DNA of 64,000 nucleotides, from positions 22,057-86,056 of the forward strand of contig SZWC01006675.1 in the NCBI GenBank assembly GCA_023375785.1, in the 5' to 3' direction. How positions within the stretch are numbered: the first letter of the stretch is position 1; the number at the start of each line of letters is the position of its first letter. The notes below the pieces were generated by a model that had not been told where the DNA came from, did no database searches, and was given only the letters and a program-made list of their open reading frames with translations. Source of the stretch: Penium margaritaceum (lineage: Eukaryota > Streptophyta > Zygnematophyceae > Desmidiales > Peniaceae). The translations under genes and the position numbers were made by a program. Positions 23,066 to 34,628 of the stretch are shown one piece after another.

Positions 23066-23728
23066 TGTCATGGAATCCGCAAGTTGCGGTCCCGAAGTTT
23101 GTCTGATCGTCTCTTGGATGTCTTCTGTTTTGGACGAATCTGAGACTGAGCGTGAGCTTTCTGGTCGCCGCACGCTATGTGAGCAGGAATTTAGAGACAG
23201 TCAGTTTGCAAAGGGAATAATGACATTCTGCGTTCGTTTTTTAACATGGACATGATCACAATATTTATAGGGCTAGTGATGAGCTTTCCAACGCACCAAA
23301 CTGCAATACAAGATTCGGACGCCGAGCCAGAATTCTGGTTAAGTCTCTTAGTAACAAACTGCAGTACAGGATCCGGTGAATTATCCCTCGGCGCCTCGGC
23401 AGACCTTCCGGAGCAAAATCTCCAGATGGTACTTTTGTTGCTCGGTCCGGTCGATTATCCACCGAATTTCGAGTCGCAGCCGGCTCCCAGAGCCACTGCA
23501 CACACCCCAACTTTGGAGGGCCATATCTCCCTTGATACTTGTCCGATTCCAGAGAAACAACTTCCGCCGGATTCAGTGACTTGTCAACTTTACGGAGAAA
23601 TCATCCGTTTTAGGATCTAAGTAATCCTCGAGTCGCCATATCCACCGGCACAGAGTTTCCTCATTCTGGCGGCTCGTCGGCGCCTCCAGGCGCCGCACTT
23701 GGGCATGCGGAGGGGCAACTTTTCAACA
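23066..23728 (-). repeat. Copia-2 5' LTR
   Basis: Starts TGTCA and ends TCAACA on the plus strand. It is about 0.3 kb shorter than its partner at 17686-18637 but is otherwise clearly the same sequence. TATAAA on the element strand is at 23264-23269. Confidence 0.93.
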
Positions 23729-23733
23729 GGTAG

Positions 23734-24269
23734 TTATTTCTTTTATCTGATTTTAGCCAGTAGTAGGATAGCTTTGGCGACATGCACTTGACCAGTATCT
23801 TGGAGGAGTATGAATTTGATTGCTTAATTAAGGACACGTCAATGATGTAGTTCATAGCTAGATGTGCCAATCGTAACACTGGCACCAATTTCATGTTATT
23901 TCTCAAAGCTTTTAACGCTTATGGTTTGTTTTCTTCCCAAAAACTCTTGGTAGTTTTTGGAGAGATAAAACAAAAACACTGACACTCAAGAATAATCCTA
24001 TACAAACATATCGTTACTGAATTCCAAAATACTTGGATGTCTTGCATAGTGGAAGTTGGCCAACCAGCAGCTGCCTCCATCTTTTCAGATCCACCATGAT
24101 CTGTCTGCTACAGATGATGTGGCACGGGAACTCAACCAAACGCTGACCAAAGCCATAACGTGAGACTTTTGCATATAAAATTTCCCTTTATAAAAATTTG
24201 AGGAATTTTTGGAGATATCTACTGTGCTCCTCCTTTGTGAACTTATACATTAGGGAAATACAAAGAAAT
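23734..24269. other. Unassigned AT-richer stretch
   Basis: The stretch lies between the Copia-2 target duplication and Gypsy-2. No coding region, repeat or RNA gene is recognised; it could be non-coding 3' sequence of Gypsy-2, which is read in the minus direction toward it. Confidence 0.4.
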
Positions 24270-25630
24270 CAAGTTCTTATGTACAGCTCGTAAATATCAT
24301 TCATTGCAACCAGAAATGTTGCTGGGAAATTTGTTACTCTGAACGACAAAACCGTAAACTTGAAGTTCTCGTGAAGGTTGCAGAATTTTGTCCTACCAAC
24401 GTCCTTGTCAGCTATGAAGATGAAAATATAGCTGATTTGTAGGTCAATTTTGGTACAAATTCTTGCTCCTCGGATTCGGTAGGAAAGAGTTTCTCTTCTC
24501 GCACAAGAGGGTAGCATTCTATTATGGTGATTCCATTAAACTCCCTATAGTCCATGAACATTTCAATTAAATTGGTTTTCCTTTTGAACAAAAGCATCAG
24601 AGGTACACATGGTGATGTGGATGGTCTCATAAACCCCTGACCAGTAGTTGTATCTGGTTGTTTTTTCAGCTTTGTCAGCTTTTGGTCGCTCATTCAAAAG
24701 GTTCCCTTGACCACCGGTCTATCTGGCTTCAAGTTTAAGTGATGACCAATGATGCATTGCGAAGGTAGCTCTTCAGGCAGCTTTTTGGGAAAATATCCTT
24801 CAAACTCCTTGATGATAAATGCAAACTCCTCCGGAACAGCAATGATCTTCCCAGGTGACAAGGTCGATGAGGCTGTTGAGTCCAAGAAAATACCACCAAG
24901 CCCTGATTCAGTGACCCACAATGCTAGAAAACTATGGGAAGTAGTAGTTGTTGAAACAGCAGAGGAGGTTGCAACGGCCACAACATGACATGCGACACCA
25001 GTATCACTGGACGTAGCTAAGTGATACCTCAACTTGGAGCCCAGACGTGGTCAACAAATGTGAGTCCAGGAGTGCTGGCCGGGTTTGGGGTCCACTCAAG
25101 AGTTTATTGTTTCTTTCAGCGATTAGTGCTTCTCGTGCATGTGAATTCTTGAGCTCTTCCATCATCGCAATGAAACGGTAGAGCAGGCAGTTGTTTAGCC
25201 TCCTGATTTCCAAAAGATTCAGGTACAGGCTGTCATTAATGCAAGCTTGTTGGCCAATGCCTCCTCCCGTTGTACCACGTATCGCTTCAGCGGGGAGCAG
25301 CAAAGGCGAAGCCTTTGCTGCCTGCGGGATCTGCTACCAGTTTGGCCATTGAAGTTTTTGGAGCCACACCACTTGCAACAAAGCCTGCCACTGTTGCTGC
25401 CTAAGATGCCTGGAGAGCATTGTAAAACTCTTGCTGCTATGCATTTATCACCAAATTCTCTACCGATTCACTGCTTCTTATCATTGGATTCCCTCATTAT
25501 TTTCACATTGTTGTCACAAGGTATGTGAATTTTCAGTTGGTGGAGATGCCCAAAAAACTTGCACACAAAGGAATGAAGTTTTCCGTTTATCATTGAGTGC
25601 AACTTTGATTCGATACCAAGAGTTACAATG
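24270..25630 (-). mobile_element. Gypsy-2: degenerate Ty3/gypsy remnant
   Basis: On the minus strand three separate pieces match the start of a gypsy reverse transcriptase region: FIIKEFEGYFPKKLPEELP (about 24800, the segment before RT), GFMRPSTSPCVPLMLLF and MDYREFNGITI (about 24640-24540), and KFTVLSFRVTNFPATFL (about 24360-24310). They resemble Gypsy-4 and Gypsy-5. At 25612-25620 the element strand reads CTTGGTATC after TGTAACT, like the LTR end and primer site of those elements, so the 5' LTR may begin just to the right. Little remains between it and RT. The remnant is heavily broken and looks old. Confidence 0.65.
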
Positions 25631-26699
25631 AGTAGGACATAGATGACAAACATTTAGAAGGTTTGGAGAGAATGATGAATCCATCATTTGGGACACTTGA
25701 TCAGTTTGTACTTAGTAGCAAGTAAACTTCAATGACGAGTGTCAGTACTGTCAGGCGTAGAATGAGGCATCCTTAGGATCTTGGAAATTCATGTTGACTG
25801 ATGCCTATGACATTGCTGAGGGGATGGAGATTGTTATGGGAGCCGCCGGTTGAGGCGGTGATTACGTCATCATGCTGATGTCAGATGCATGTTTTGATGC
25901 TTCCATTGTATTCTAAGTGAAAATCCGTGCAAAATCAACCCATGAAGTGGGTCATTCGGTGCAGGGTTGAGAAATATACGGTCGTGTAAAGGTGGGAGGC
26001 GCACCTCCAAAAAATTGGAGGCGAACCGAGTCCGACCCCGAGCACGATGGAACAACTTTATCGCCCACTGGGGCCGAAGCTCCCCTGGATGGACTGAGAA
26101 GAGTCTCACGACTCAAATGCAACTTGTCTTGCTTGATTTGGTTAAGAAATGAGTATGCTAGAGTCGGGTTTGCATGGCGGCCATGGTTTCCGTACACAAC
26201 GTAAGTGACGAGCTCGAACAACCAAGAGCTCGAGTGGATGAGTCTCGTGAAGCGAGACCCACCCGTTGGCCGGCGAGCGAAGCTCATTGGCGCAACCTGC
26301 TTGAGCGAGGCCAAAGCCCTCACATGACATGCATAAGGGGCTGACTGCCCCAGTCTGCAAAAACACACCGAAACACAAAGTATGCCCCTAACTAATCTAG
26401 ACCTGAACTAGGCTTCCGAGGTTCTGCAAACATCCAGAGTGAGGACAACCATAGGTTTCACAAGGATCTAACATAGTTACCACAGCTGGCAAGGAGAGCA
26501 TAGTAGAGGCAATGCCATGAGAGGGAGGCAAGCACACTGGCGACCCCAGAGATAGCCGAGGGTGGGTCCGGCGTGCAGACTCAGTGTGTGTTGCCTCCAC
26601 TTTCTGGATCAGCATGCCCTGCGCACTCATGTCCACATAGGAGAGGAAAATATATAAAGAGGATTAATATGGATGCTTAGCCAATGAGACAAGGTTCAT
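25631..26699. other. Unassigned stretch right of Gypsy-2
   Basis: No coding region is recognised. If the primer-like motif at 25612 is real, part of this stretch could be a decayed gypsy LTR, but there is no second copy to prove it. Confidence 0.35.
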
Positions 26700-27000
26700 T
26701 TGGTTCCATGGGCGCTTCGGGATGGCGGCTGGAGCTGCATTCGCAAGCAAGGGCGCTTCGGGCAGCCGTGACCTCCGCTGGCGGTGCTGCCAGCGGGAGA
26801 TATGCGTGGAGCACTCAAACGGCCATAACTTAGCCGATTTCCAATGGATTGAGGCGTTCTTTGGTGCGTTGGAAAGCTCGCAACGATTAATACATGATGC
26901 ATGTGTTATTTGTATGGATGAACCTCAACAGAGGGCTTTGGACCACCGAGGGGCTCTCGGCTGACTCAGAGGGACTGGTACATAAGGAAGCCTAGGGGTT
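26700..27000 (+). repeat. LTR-like fragment
   Basis: The segment GGTGCGTTGGAAAGCTC near 26864 recurs (reverse-complemented or with changes) in the copia LTRs at 17686, 23066, 33623, 38983 and, as GCGTTGGAAAGCTCA, in the LTR at 29614. The surrounding sequence does not align further by eye, so this looks like part of an LTR from a related copia family. Ends are not defined. Confidence 0.4.
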
Positions 27001-27329
27001 GTTCAAGGCATGCCAATCTTACCAAGATACTCCGTGCATTGCCTTGTACTGATCTATCAAGTCTACAGGATTCATTTCTTACCCAAATCTCTTTATTTTC
27101 CAAGTATTACCTTGCACACGTCCATTCGATCCTTACAAGTCTTCCGCAGCGCACCTTGGTGTAGACGCCATTGAATAGTCACACGGCGAGAACCTCGGAT
27201 ACTAGCAGCGGTTTTGCTACTAGGAGAGGGTCGTGTGACATCTCAAGGGTTGGCCCGCACACCAAAGGGTAGATGGATACATCCATCACCTGCTTGAGCA
27301 TCGGTCACGTCACCTCACCCTCCTTCAGT

Positions 27330-29613
27330 GGGCCTAGTGCATCTACCTGGAGAAGACATGGGTGGTTGAGGTGGCTCGTATCCATCGCGAGCGCCTGGCC
27401 GGCTCTGCCGCAGTGGCAGCCGCTTCCTCCGGTGCTTTTTTTACCCCAGCTACACCCACTACTGCCTCCACTCTAGCATCTACAACATCCGCACAAGGGA
27501 ATCAAGGCAACAGACATGGCAGTACTAAGAAGGGAGGGGTCGGGGGACAACCACTGCAAGGAGGGGGGCTCCAGCGGCAGTAGCCGACAGGTGATCTCCT
27601 ACAGCTGCAACGGTGCCCATCGCTACACCAACTGCACTCGCCTGACGAGCCGTTCCATCGACTGGATGCGCGTGACACGCGGGATCTGCCAGGGCTACGA
27701 GGCTCATTCTACCTCCTCGTCTGCTGCCTCCTTCGCCATTGAGTCTTCCTCCGGGTGGGTGGCTGCTACATCCCCCACCACGGCCCCCGCGACCCCTCTT
27801 GAAAACGCGGCCCGGTGCCCCCAGAGCTTGAGCAGGTCGTCTGTACACTTTACGGAGGTATGCACATATGGACTGAGCAGACTATTTCCACTGCTGGTTC
27901 TGTGTTGGAGGAGTTGCGTGGTGATGACTGTTCGACTATGACCACTGTGGATTCTGTGTGTCTTGATGGTCCTGATGAGTTGGCATGGCTGGATGACTGG
28001 TAGCATCGCCTCCTGCATGTTGAGTAGGCTCAGCGCTTGAGTGGTGTGAGTGTTGAGTAGTTGTGTTCTATTGTCTGCTGTTCCATCACCACGTCTACTA
28101 GGACTGCTAATGGCTTGTGGATCGTCGATTTCGGCGCCACCTATCACATGAACTGTCACCGTGATATGTTCCTTGTGTTTGGTCCTGTCAGGTCCGTCCG
28201 CTCCGTTCGTACCGCAGCTGGCCAAGAGGTGCCAGTTCACGGTGTTGGTGTCGTCCAGTTCCTTGGTCCGTCTGGTCCTATGTATGTCTCCAATGTTTTG
28301 TTCGTGCCTGACCTCAAGCTCAGCCTGCTCTCCATCCGTGCCTTTACTCATGTGGGCCTGGGTGTCACCCACGTTGGTGTTTATACCTCCGTCTTTGTTT
28401 AAGCCTCCAGTGAGGTTGTTTTGCGTGGTGAGCTGCGCCAGGATCTCTACCATGCCACCAGCACTTGCTTCCCCACGTCCCCCCAGCCACCTGATATTGT
28501 TGTGCATGTCTTTGTCATTGGCACCTTGTCCCCTGAGTAACACCGCCTCCTCCACCGTCGTCTCTGTCATTTTCACCTTGACGCGGTCAAGCGCCTTGTG
28601 CATGACACTCACGCGCTCAGTCTTGATGTAGCCTCCTTTGTGGTATCATCCAATAGTGACTGTCTCGCATGCGTGCAAGGCAAGATGCACTACTGTCCCT
28701 TCTCAAACTCCATTCGGAAGTCCATTCGGCCCCTTCAGTTGTCCACTCGGACCTGCTTGGCCCCCTTCCCACTTTGTTCTAGGACGACCATGGTCGATAT
28801 GTTATCACCTTGATAGATGACTTCACCCACATGCGCTAGGTGTACAGTCTCCGGAAAGAGAGTGACACATTTTCCGTTGTCCAGCGCTGGCTGGCCATGG
28901 TTGAGCGTCAATTGCGTCAGACCCTTGAGGGCTTTTGCTCCGACCGTAGGAGGGAGTTCATGGACGTGCTCCACTGCTGGATCACATAGCGCGGGATCGA
29001 CTACTGTTACTCTGCTCCTGCCATCCCCTAGCAGAACAGTGTCTCTAAGTGGTTGAACCACACCATGGAGGACGCGGTCCGTGCGATGCGGCCAGTACCA
29101 ATCTCGCTGAGGCATTTGCCTTCGAGGGCTTAGCCTACATGACCTGGGTATGGAATCACATCCCACACGGTCCCCTCCCTTGTCACACCACACCGTATGA
29201 GCTTTGGTACGGTCACCGTGCTGTCTTGTGCCTCGTGTACGTTTGGGATTCCCTCGCTTGCATTTGGTTCACCCCGAAGCAGCAGGGCTCCTAGGTCTCC
29301 CATCACGAGCCCTTGGCACCGGGTGGATCTCTCCGGCGCTTGCCCTCCCTGACCAGGCCGGCTGCTCTACCCTCACCGGCTCCTGCCTCCCCTGACCAAC
29401 CGACCGTCCCATCCTCACCGCCACATGCCTCACCTGATCATACGGCCTCCCCATCTCCACCTCCTGCCACTTCTCCAGCTGACTCTCCAGCCCAGCCAAC
29501 CTCCAGCACGTGCTCCCATGTGCTTGGCGGTTGATCCACCCGGGTTGCCTGACTGGTCGCGTCCCGATCGTTCGCGAGCATGCATGCACTGCTGATGCGG
29601 CGATGGTCACGGC
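27330..29613 (+). pseudogene. Copia-3 gag end, protease and integrase regions
   Basis: A low-complexity Ala/Thr-rich gag end lies at about 27360-27580, followed by a remnant near 27600 resembling a zinc knuckle. Protease is seen near 28110-28370 (GLWIVDFGATYHMN, YVSNVLFVPDLKLSLLS). Integrase signals are seen at about 28730-29280, with PHGPLPCHTTPYELWYG near its C-terminal side. A Pro/Ser-rich linker (29310-29530), as copia elements have between integrase and RT, follows. Confidence 0.7.
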
Positions 29614-30342
29614 TGTCAAAAAGAGCCCCTATCATGGATGCCGTTTTCCGTTTTCCTGGTTCGACCGCTCGAGAGTCGTTTTATGTCTGATCTGATTGCA
29701 GATTTGGACTCCTTGGATTTCGCCATACGGTTTCAAACTTTCAGTTTCTCAATTTGGTTGAGAATTCAGAAAGTTGGCCCCATCCGAAGTTCGGGTGGTC
29801 GGTGGGTGGAATCTGGGTCTCCGTCATGGGTGACGGAATAATTCCACCGCAGTGATCCGAGTTCATCTCCAACAAGCTCCAAATGTACCAGGGGCATGAA
29901 TGAAGTGACCAGAGGGACCTTCTTGACTAGGGTGACCCTCTCCTTGACTTCTAAGCAAGGAAAGGCGCTCCAACAGGTCATCATCAAAGTGCCTCCCGTC
30001 GAAGTGCCTCCCGTTGCCTAGCGTGCAAGGCAAGGTGGACGGCTCCACCAAGGGTTACTTCAACGGCCGTAGCAATGGCTCCACTGCTCCGTTTTGGGCG
30101 TGCTTGGATGCGTTGGAAAGCTCAGATCACAGGCTATAAACATTTGATGTAATATCACCAAAATAACTAACCATTAATGGTCTTCAGCCTTTCTCAGTTT
30201 CCGTCTCCTACATTCTACCAGTATTTTGATCCCTTGGTGTTGTGGCGACCCAAAGCACACACCTCCCTTGAAATTCTCTTTGCAATAAGCAGCAGTGGAC
30301 ACTTGTGGTAGATCAGAGCACGCCATGAAACCATTCCTGACA
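29614..30342 (+). repeat. Copia-4 5' LTR
   Basis: 729 bp, TGTCA...TGACA, matching 40942-41653 across its length. Confidence 0.92.
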
Positions 30343-30344
30343 AA

Positions 30345-30357
30345 GTTATGGGCCCAC
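30345..30357 (+). other. Primer binding site of Copia-4 (initiator tRNA-Met anticodon arm)
   Basis: GTTATGGGCCCAC, two bases after the 5' LTR, is complementary to GTGGGCCCATAAC of the initiator tRNA-Met anticodon arm. Position and spacing equal those in Copia-1, -2 and -5. Confidence 0.72.
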
Positions 30358-30449
30358 AGCCCTGACCTGCCTACCAACACATTCACGGCTTCCGCAACAC
30401 ACTGGAGTGTCGTTCCGAACGACATCGCCGTCGCACTTTGAGACTGTCC

Positions 30450-31230
30450 ATCGTAGAAGTTTGACATGGTGCAGAAGCCGAAATCCTCGCCCATCCAAAA
30501 GTACATGGGCAGCCCTGGACTTGGGCTGTGGTGGTGGAATTTTGAGATCCACCTTGCGCACAAGGGACTGTTGGAGATTATAGAGGACACCGAGGTTCAA
30601 GGTGCGAGCACAACGGACGAGGAGAAGACGACCTTCGTGAAGAAGAACACGGTGGCACTAGTGCTCCTGTTGTTGGCACTGCACAAATCTCAATGGGGCT
30701 ATATCCATGGCTGCGCTTTGGCGGCAGGCGTGTGAAAGAAGCTCTGCTCCATCTACCAATCGATATCCCTTATAAAAAAGATCTTCGCAATGAAGCGATT
30801 CTCGATGGTGATGATTGAGGAGAGTGAGGACGTCATTTCCGCCATGTAGCAGATCGAGTCTCTTGCCTCACAATGCAATGATGTGGAGTGGAAGATTGAC
30901 ATAAAGATGCAGGCGATGGCGCTCCTCATGGCTCTACCCAAAAGTTGGAGCCCTCTCATCACCGTATTGGGAAGTTGGAAGGAGGATAAACTCACCTACA
31001 ATGCAGTCACCGAGTCCATCCGCAACGAGGTGCACCATCGTAGCGGTGGCGAGACCTCGTCATCCTCAACTACTTTGGTCACCAAAACGCAGGGTGGCAG
31101 TAGCAGTGGCAAGCGAGGCGGCGGTAAGGGCGGCGACAAGAAGGGAGCCAAGAGGGGTGCATGCCATAATTGTGGCAAGGAGGACCATTGGGCCAAGGAG
31201 TGTCCGGAGGAGGCACAGACCGGTGGCAAA
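30450..31230 (+). pseudogene. Copia-4 gag region
   Basis: MALLMALPKSWSPLITVLG (about 30920) matches the gag pattern of Copia-2 and Copia-5. A Gly/Lys-rich stretch precedes a CCHC zinc knuckle, CHNCGKEDHWAKEC, at 31162-31203. Confidence 0.8.
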
Positions 31231-31289
31231 GGCACCAAACGTAAGAAAGCGCTGCTTAATGGCACAAAGAACCATGACCTGAAGGGTGC

Positions 31290-33620
31290 CAACCGTTGGT
31301 GCCTTGACTCAGGTACGGGAGAGCAAGTGGGGAAGGTGGGGTCGAGAAGGTGGGGTTCATCAACTACACTGCCAAGTCCATGGTGGTCGCCAACGACAAG
31401 GTCGAACCTGCGACCGGCCAAGGTGATGTGGACGTGAAGGTGGTGGTTGGTGGTAAAAAGGTGTAGTGTGTTATCCAAAACATGCAACATGTCGCCGGCC
31501 TGGCTGACATTTTAAGTGTAAGCCAATTGACAGAGAAGGGCTATGAAGTGCTCTTCCGCAAGAAAGGTGCAGTCGTGCGAATGGATGGTGGCGGCAAGGT
31601 TGTGCTTGAAGCGAAGTGCAAGGGAGGTCACTACATCATTGAGTCAAATGCCATCCCCTTGGCTGCAGATGCAGCAGACCTGCCAGCACGCGTCGTCAAC
31701 CTCACAAAAGGCGGGGGAGCATACCTGCAGCTATGGCATCGTCGACTTGGGTACTCATCTCCCGCAGTCGTGTAGGAGATGGCAAAGCACGACGTGGTTT
31801 GCGGTCTCAACATCACCGGTGTAGTAGACGCAATAGCAGATTCTGCAGAGCACAAGTGCAAGTCTTGCATTGTGGGCAAGGCAAAACACAAGCCGTTTAA
31901 AGATGGACAACGGCTGAGAACCTACTTGAGGTCGTGCACAGTGATTTGTGCGGACCGATCAAGTTGCCGTCCATTGGGGGCACGCGGTACTTTGTCACCT
32001 TCATCGACGATTGCAGCAGAAAACTCTACGTCTACTTCATGAAGCGGAAGAGCGATGTGCTGGACCGGCTGAAGAAGTATGTTGGAGCGCTGGAGAGGCA
32101 GACTCGCCGCAAGGTCAGAGCACTACGCAGCGACAATGGCGGCGAGTACGTGGGCTGCGGAGGGTGGCTGAAGGAGCAAGGGATTGAGTGGCAGCTGACC
32201 ACTCCATACATGCCTTAGTTCAATGGTGTGGCCAAGTGTGCGAATCAGACGCTACTCACAATGGCGTGGACGATGCTCATGGACGCTAAACAGCCACGAA
32301 GACTGTGGGCCGAGGCCATGAGCACGGCGTGGTACATCACCAACCTCATCCCAACGGCAGATTTGAAGGGGAAGGGCAGCTGGAAGACGCCGTAGTAGGC
32401 GTGGAGCGGGAGCAAACCGAGCGTGGCATACTTGAAGGCATTCGGGTGCAAGGCACACACGTTAGTACAAGCCGCGCAAAGAAAAGACTCCAAACTAGAC
32501 ATGCGTGCAAAGGCATACACATTCGTAGTGTACGAGAGTGCGCTCAAGGCGTACCGTCTCTTCGACCCACAAGCGCAAGACGTCATCACCAGCCGCGATG
32601 TCACGTTTGATGAGTAGCAGAGCTACTGCAACAACAACAAAAGCATCAACACAGTGTACTCACCAAAGTAGGGGGGGTGGTTCTAACTCCTTGAGCGTGA
32701 GGAGGAGCCGGCGGCTGCACAGGTCAATGACGGGTCTTCAGAGAACGATGATGCTGGAGTGCAGCAGGGTAATGCAGTAGGTGCAAATGCCGCAGGAGAA
32801 TTGGACGCAACAATCGACGCGGGGAAGCCCACGGCCGAGGACAACGTTGCAGCAGGATAGCAGCAAGACCAGAATTCAGTGTCACCAAGGTCGCCGCGTT
32901 GCAGCCGAAGGCAGTGGAATGCAGCAAAGCGGTACGACGCAAGCACGGGCCGCTAGGTTGGCATGGCGCGGTGCATGATGGCAGCCGCAACAGAGCCGAA
33001 AACCGTACAAGAGGCACATGCACAGCCTGACGGGCAGTAGTGGGACGAAGCAATAAAATCTGAACTTGCGTCCCTTGCTGAGAACGGCACTTGGGAACTG
33101 GTGGATCGGGCTGAGGGGACGAAGATGATCAGCTCTAAGTGGGTGTTCAAGGTGAAGCTCACCAAGGACAGCAAGGTGGAGAAGTATAAGGCGTGGCTAG
33201 TGGCGAAGGTGTATGCGCAGCGGAAAGGCGAACACTATGATGAGACGTTCGCGCACGTTGCCAAGTTCACAAGCATCCGGATGATCCTCGCAGTGGCAGC
33301 CCGAAAGGATATGGAGATCCACCAAATGGATGTCAAGACGGCATTCCTGAATGGCATCATCAACAAGGAGATCTACCTTGAGGTGCCGGAGGAGGTGGAT
33401 GCGCAGGAGGGCAAGGTGTGCAAGCTGTAGAAGGCCTTGTACGAGCTAAAATAGGCGTCCAGGTGTTGATACTAGCAAAGAGACGGCTACATGGTGGAGC
33501 TCGGCTTCAAGCGCTGTGAGTCAAACCACAACGTGTACGTACGGTACAGCAAGAGACTTCATCAGATTGTTGCACTCTACGGAGACGATCTGATCTTGTG
33601 TTCATCAGATCTGGCGGCTT
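31290..33620 (+). pseudogene. Copia-4 pol region, left part
   Basis: Protease start NRWCLDSGT near 31295; LADILSVSQLTEKGYEVLF near 31500; Gag_pre-integrs LQLWHRRLGYSSPAV near 31730; integrase about 31930-32600 with MHSDLCGPIKLPS, YFVTFIDDCSRKLYVYFMK and VRALRSDNGGEYVGC; linker; reverse transcriptase from about 33060 with ISSKWVFKVKL and IHQMDVKTAFLNGIINKE. It stops at the Copia-5 insertion point. Confidence 0.85.
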
Positions 33621-33622
33621 TG

Positions 33623-34585
33623 TGTCAGGGAATCCGCAAGATGCGGTCCTGATGTTTTTCTGATCGTCTCTTGGTGATCTACGTCTTCTGCTTTGGGTGA
33701 ATCTGAGACTGAGCATGAGCTTTCTAGTCGCCTCACGCTATGTGATCAAGAATTTAGAGACATTCAGTTTGTGAAGGGAATAACGACATTTTGCGTTAGT
33801 TTTTGTACATAGATATGATCACAACATTTTTAGGGCTATTCATGAGCTTTCCAACGCACCAAACCGCACCTGATTTGTTCAAGCGTAGCCTGAGTTATGC
33901 TTGCCGAGTGCAGGTCTCACCCACCATAGAAACACCTAACGCCTCCAGGGCGCGCACATGCCGTGGCGCCTTCCTTCACATGCGAAGCGCCTTTCCCACG
34001 GCGCAGATCCCATTGCACGTGGTGTAGGGGTCCCTTGCATTGTTTCCACGCACCTTTCCCACTTTTGGGTCGAGTTTGGTGATGGGGTGTGACGAGGTTC
34101 GAAACCTGTCTTAGGACCTGCAGTCAGAATTTCACGAAGTCCTCAAGTAACAAAACATACTATTGAGTTTCGGACGCCGAGCCAGGATTTTGGCTAAAGT
34201 CCCTCAGTTACAAACTGCAGTACAGGATCCGGTGGATTATCCACCGGATGCCTCGGCAGACCCTCCAGAGAAAAATCTCCAGATGGTATTTTTGTTAATC
34301 GGTCCGGTCGATTATCCACTGGATTTCGAGTCGCAGCCGGCTCACAGAGCCGCTGCACACACCCCAACGTTGGAAGGCCATATCTCCCTCGATACTTGTC
34401 CGATTCTGGCGAAACAACTTCCACCGGATTCAATGACTCGTCCGTTTTAAGGGGCAATCTTCCATTTCAGGATCCAAGCAATCTTCAAGCCACTAGATCC
34501 GCCGGCGTGGCGTTTCCTCTTTCTGGCGGCTCGTCGGCGCCTCCCGGCGCCGCGCTTGGGCATGCGGAGGGGCAACTTCTCAACA
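33623..34585 (-). repeat. Copia-5 3' LTR
   Basis: Starts TGTCAGGG and ends CAACA on the plus strand. A purine tract on the element strand adjoins at about 34586-34605. Confidence 0.93.
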
Positions 34586-34628
34586 TTCTCCACCTCGCAC
34601 CTGCCATGCTCACTGCTCATGCTTTCTC

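Larger units (their letters stand above)
17686..23728 (-). mobile_element. Copia-2: Ty1/copia element with both LTRs (broken)
   Basis: Both LTRs, primer site, purine tract and all coding parts are present on the minus strand. LTRs start TGTCA and end CA; the two sides are flanked by an identical 5-bp target duplication GGTAG at 17681-17685 and 23729-23733, so both ends belong to one insertion. The 5' LTR (right) is 663 bp and the 3' LTR (left) 952 bp. It is the same family as Copia-5. About ten breaks are seen in the coding part, so it is inactive and old. Confidence 0.93.

Noticed and set aside
25960-26400. Short open frames on both strands suggesting a host gene
   Set aside because: No domain, no consistent codon pattern and overlapping frames on both strands; nothing supports a real gene.
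27704-28612. 302-codon open frame on the minus strand
   Set aside because: It lies opposite the protease/integrase region of Copia-3 on the plus strand, has no domain pattern and is a mirror frame of that remnant.
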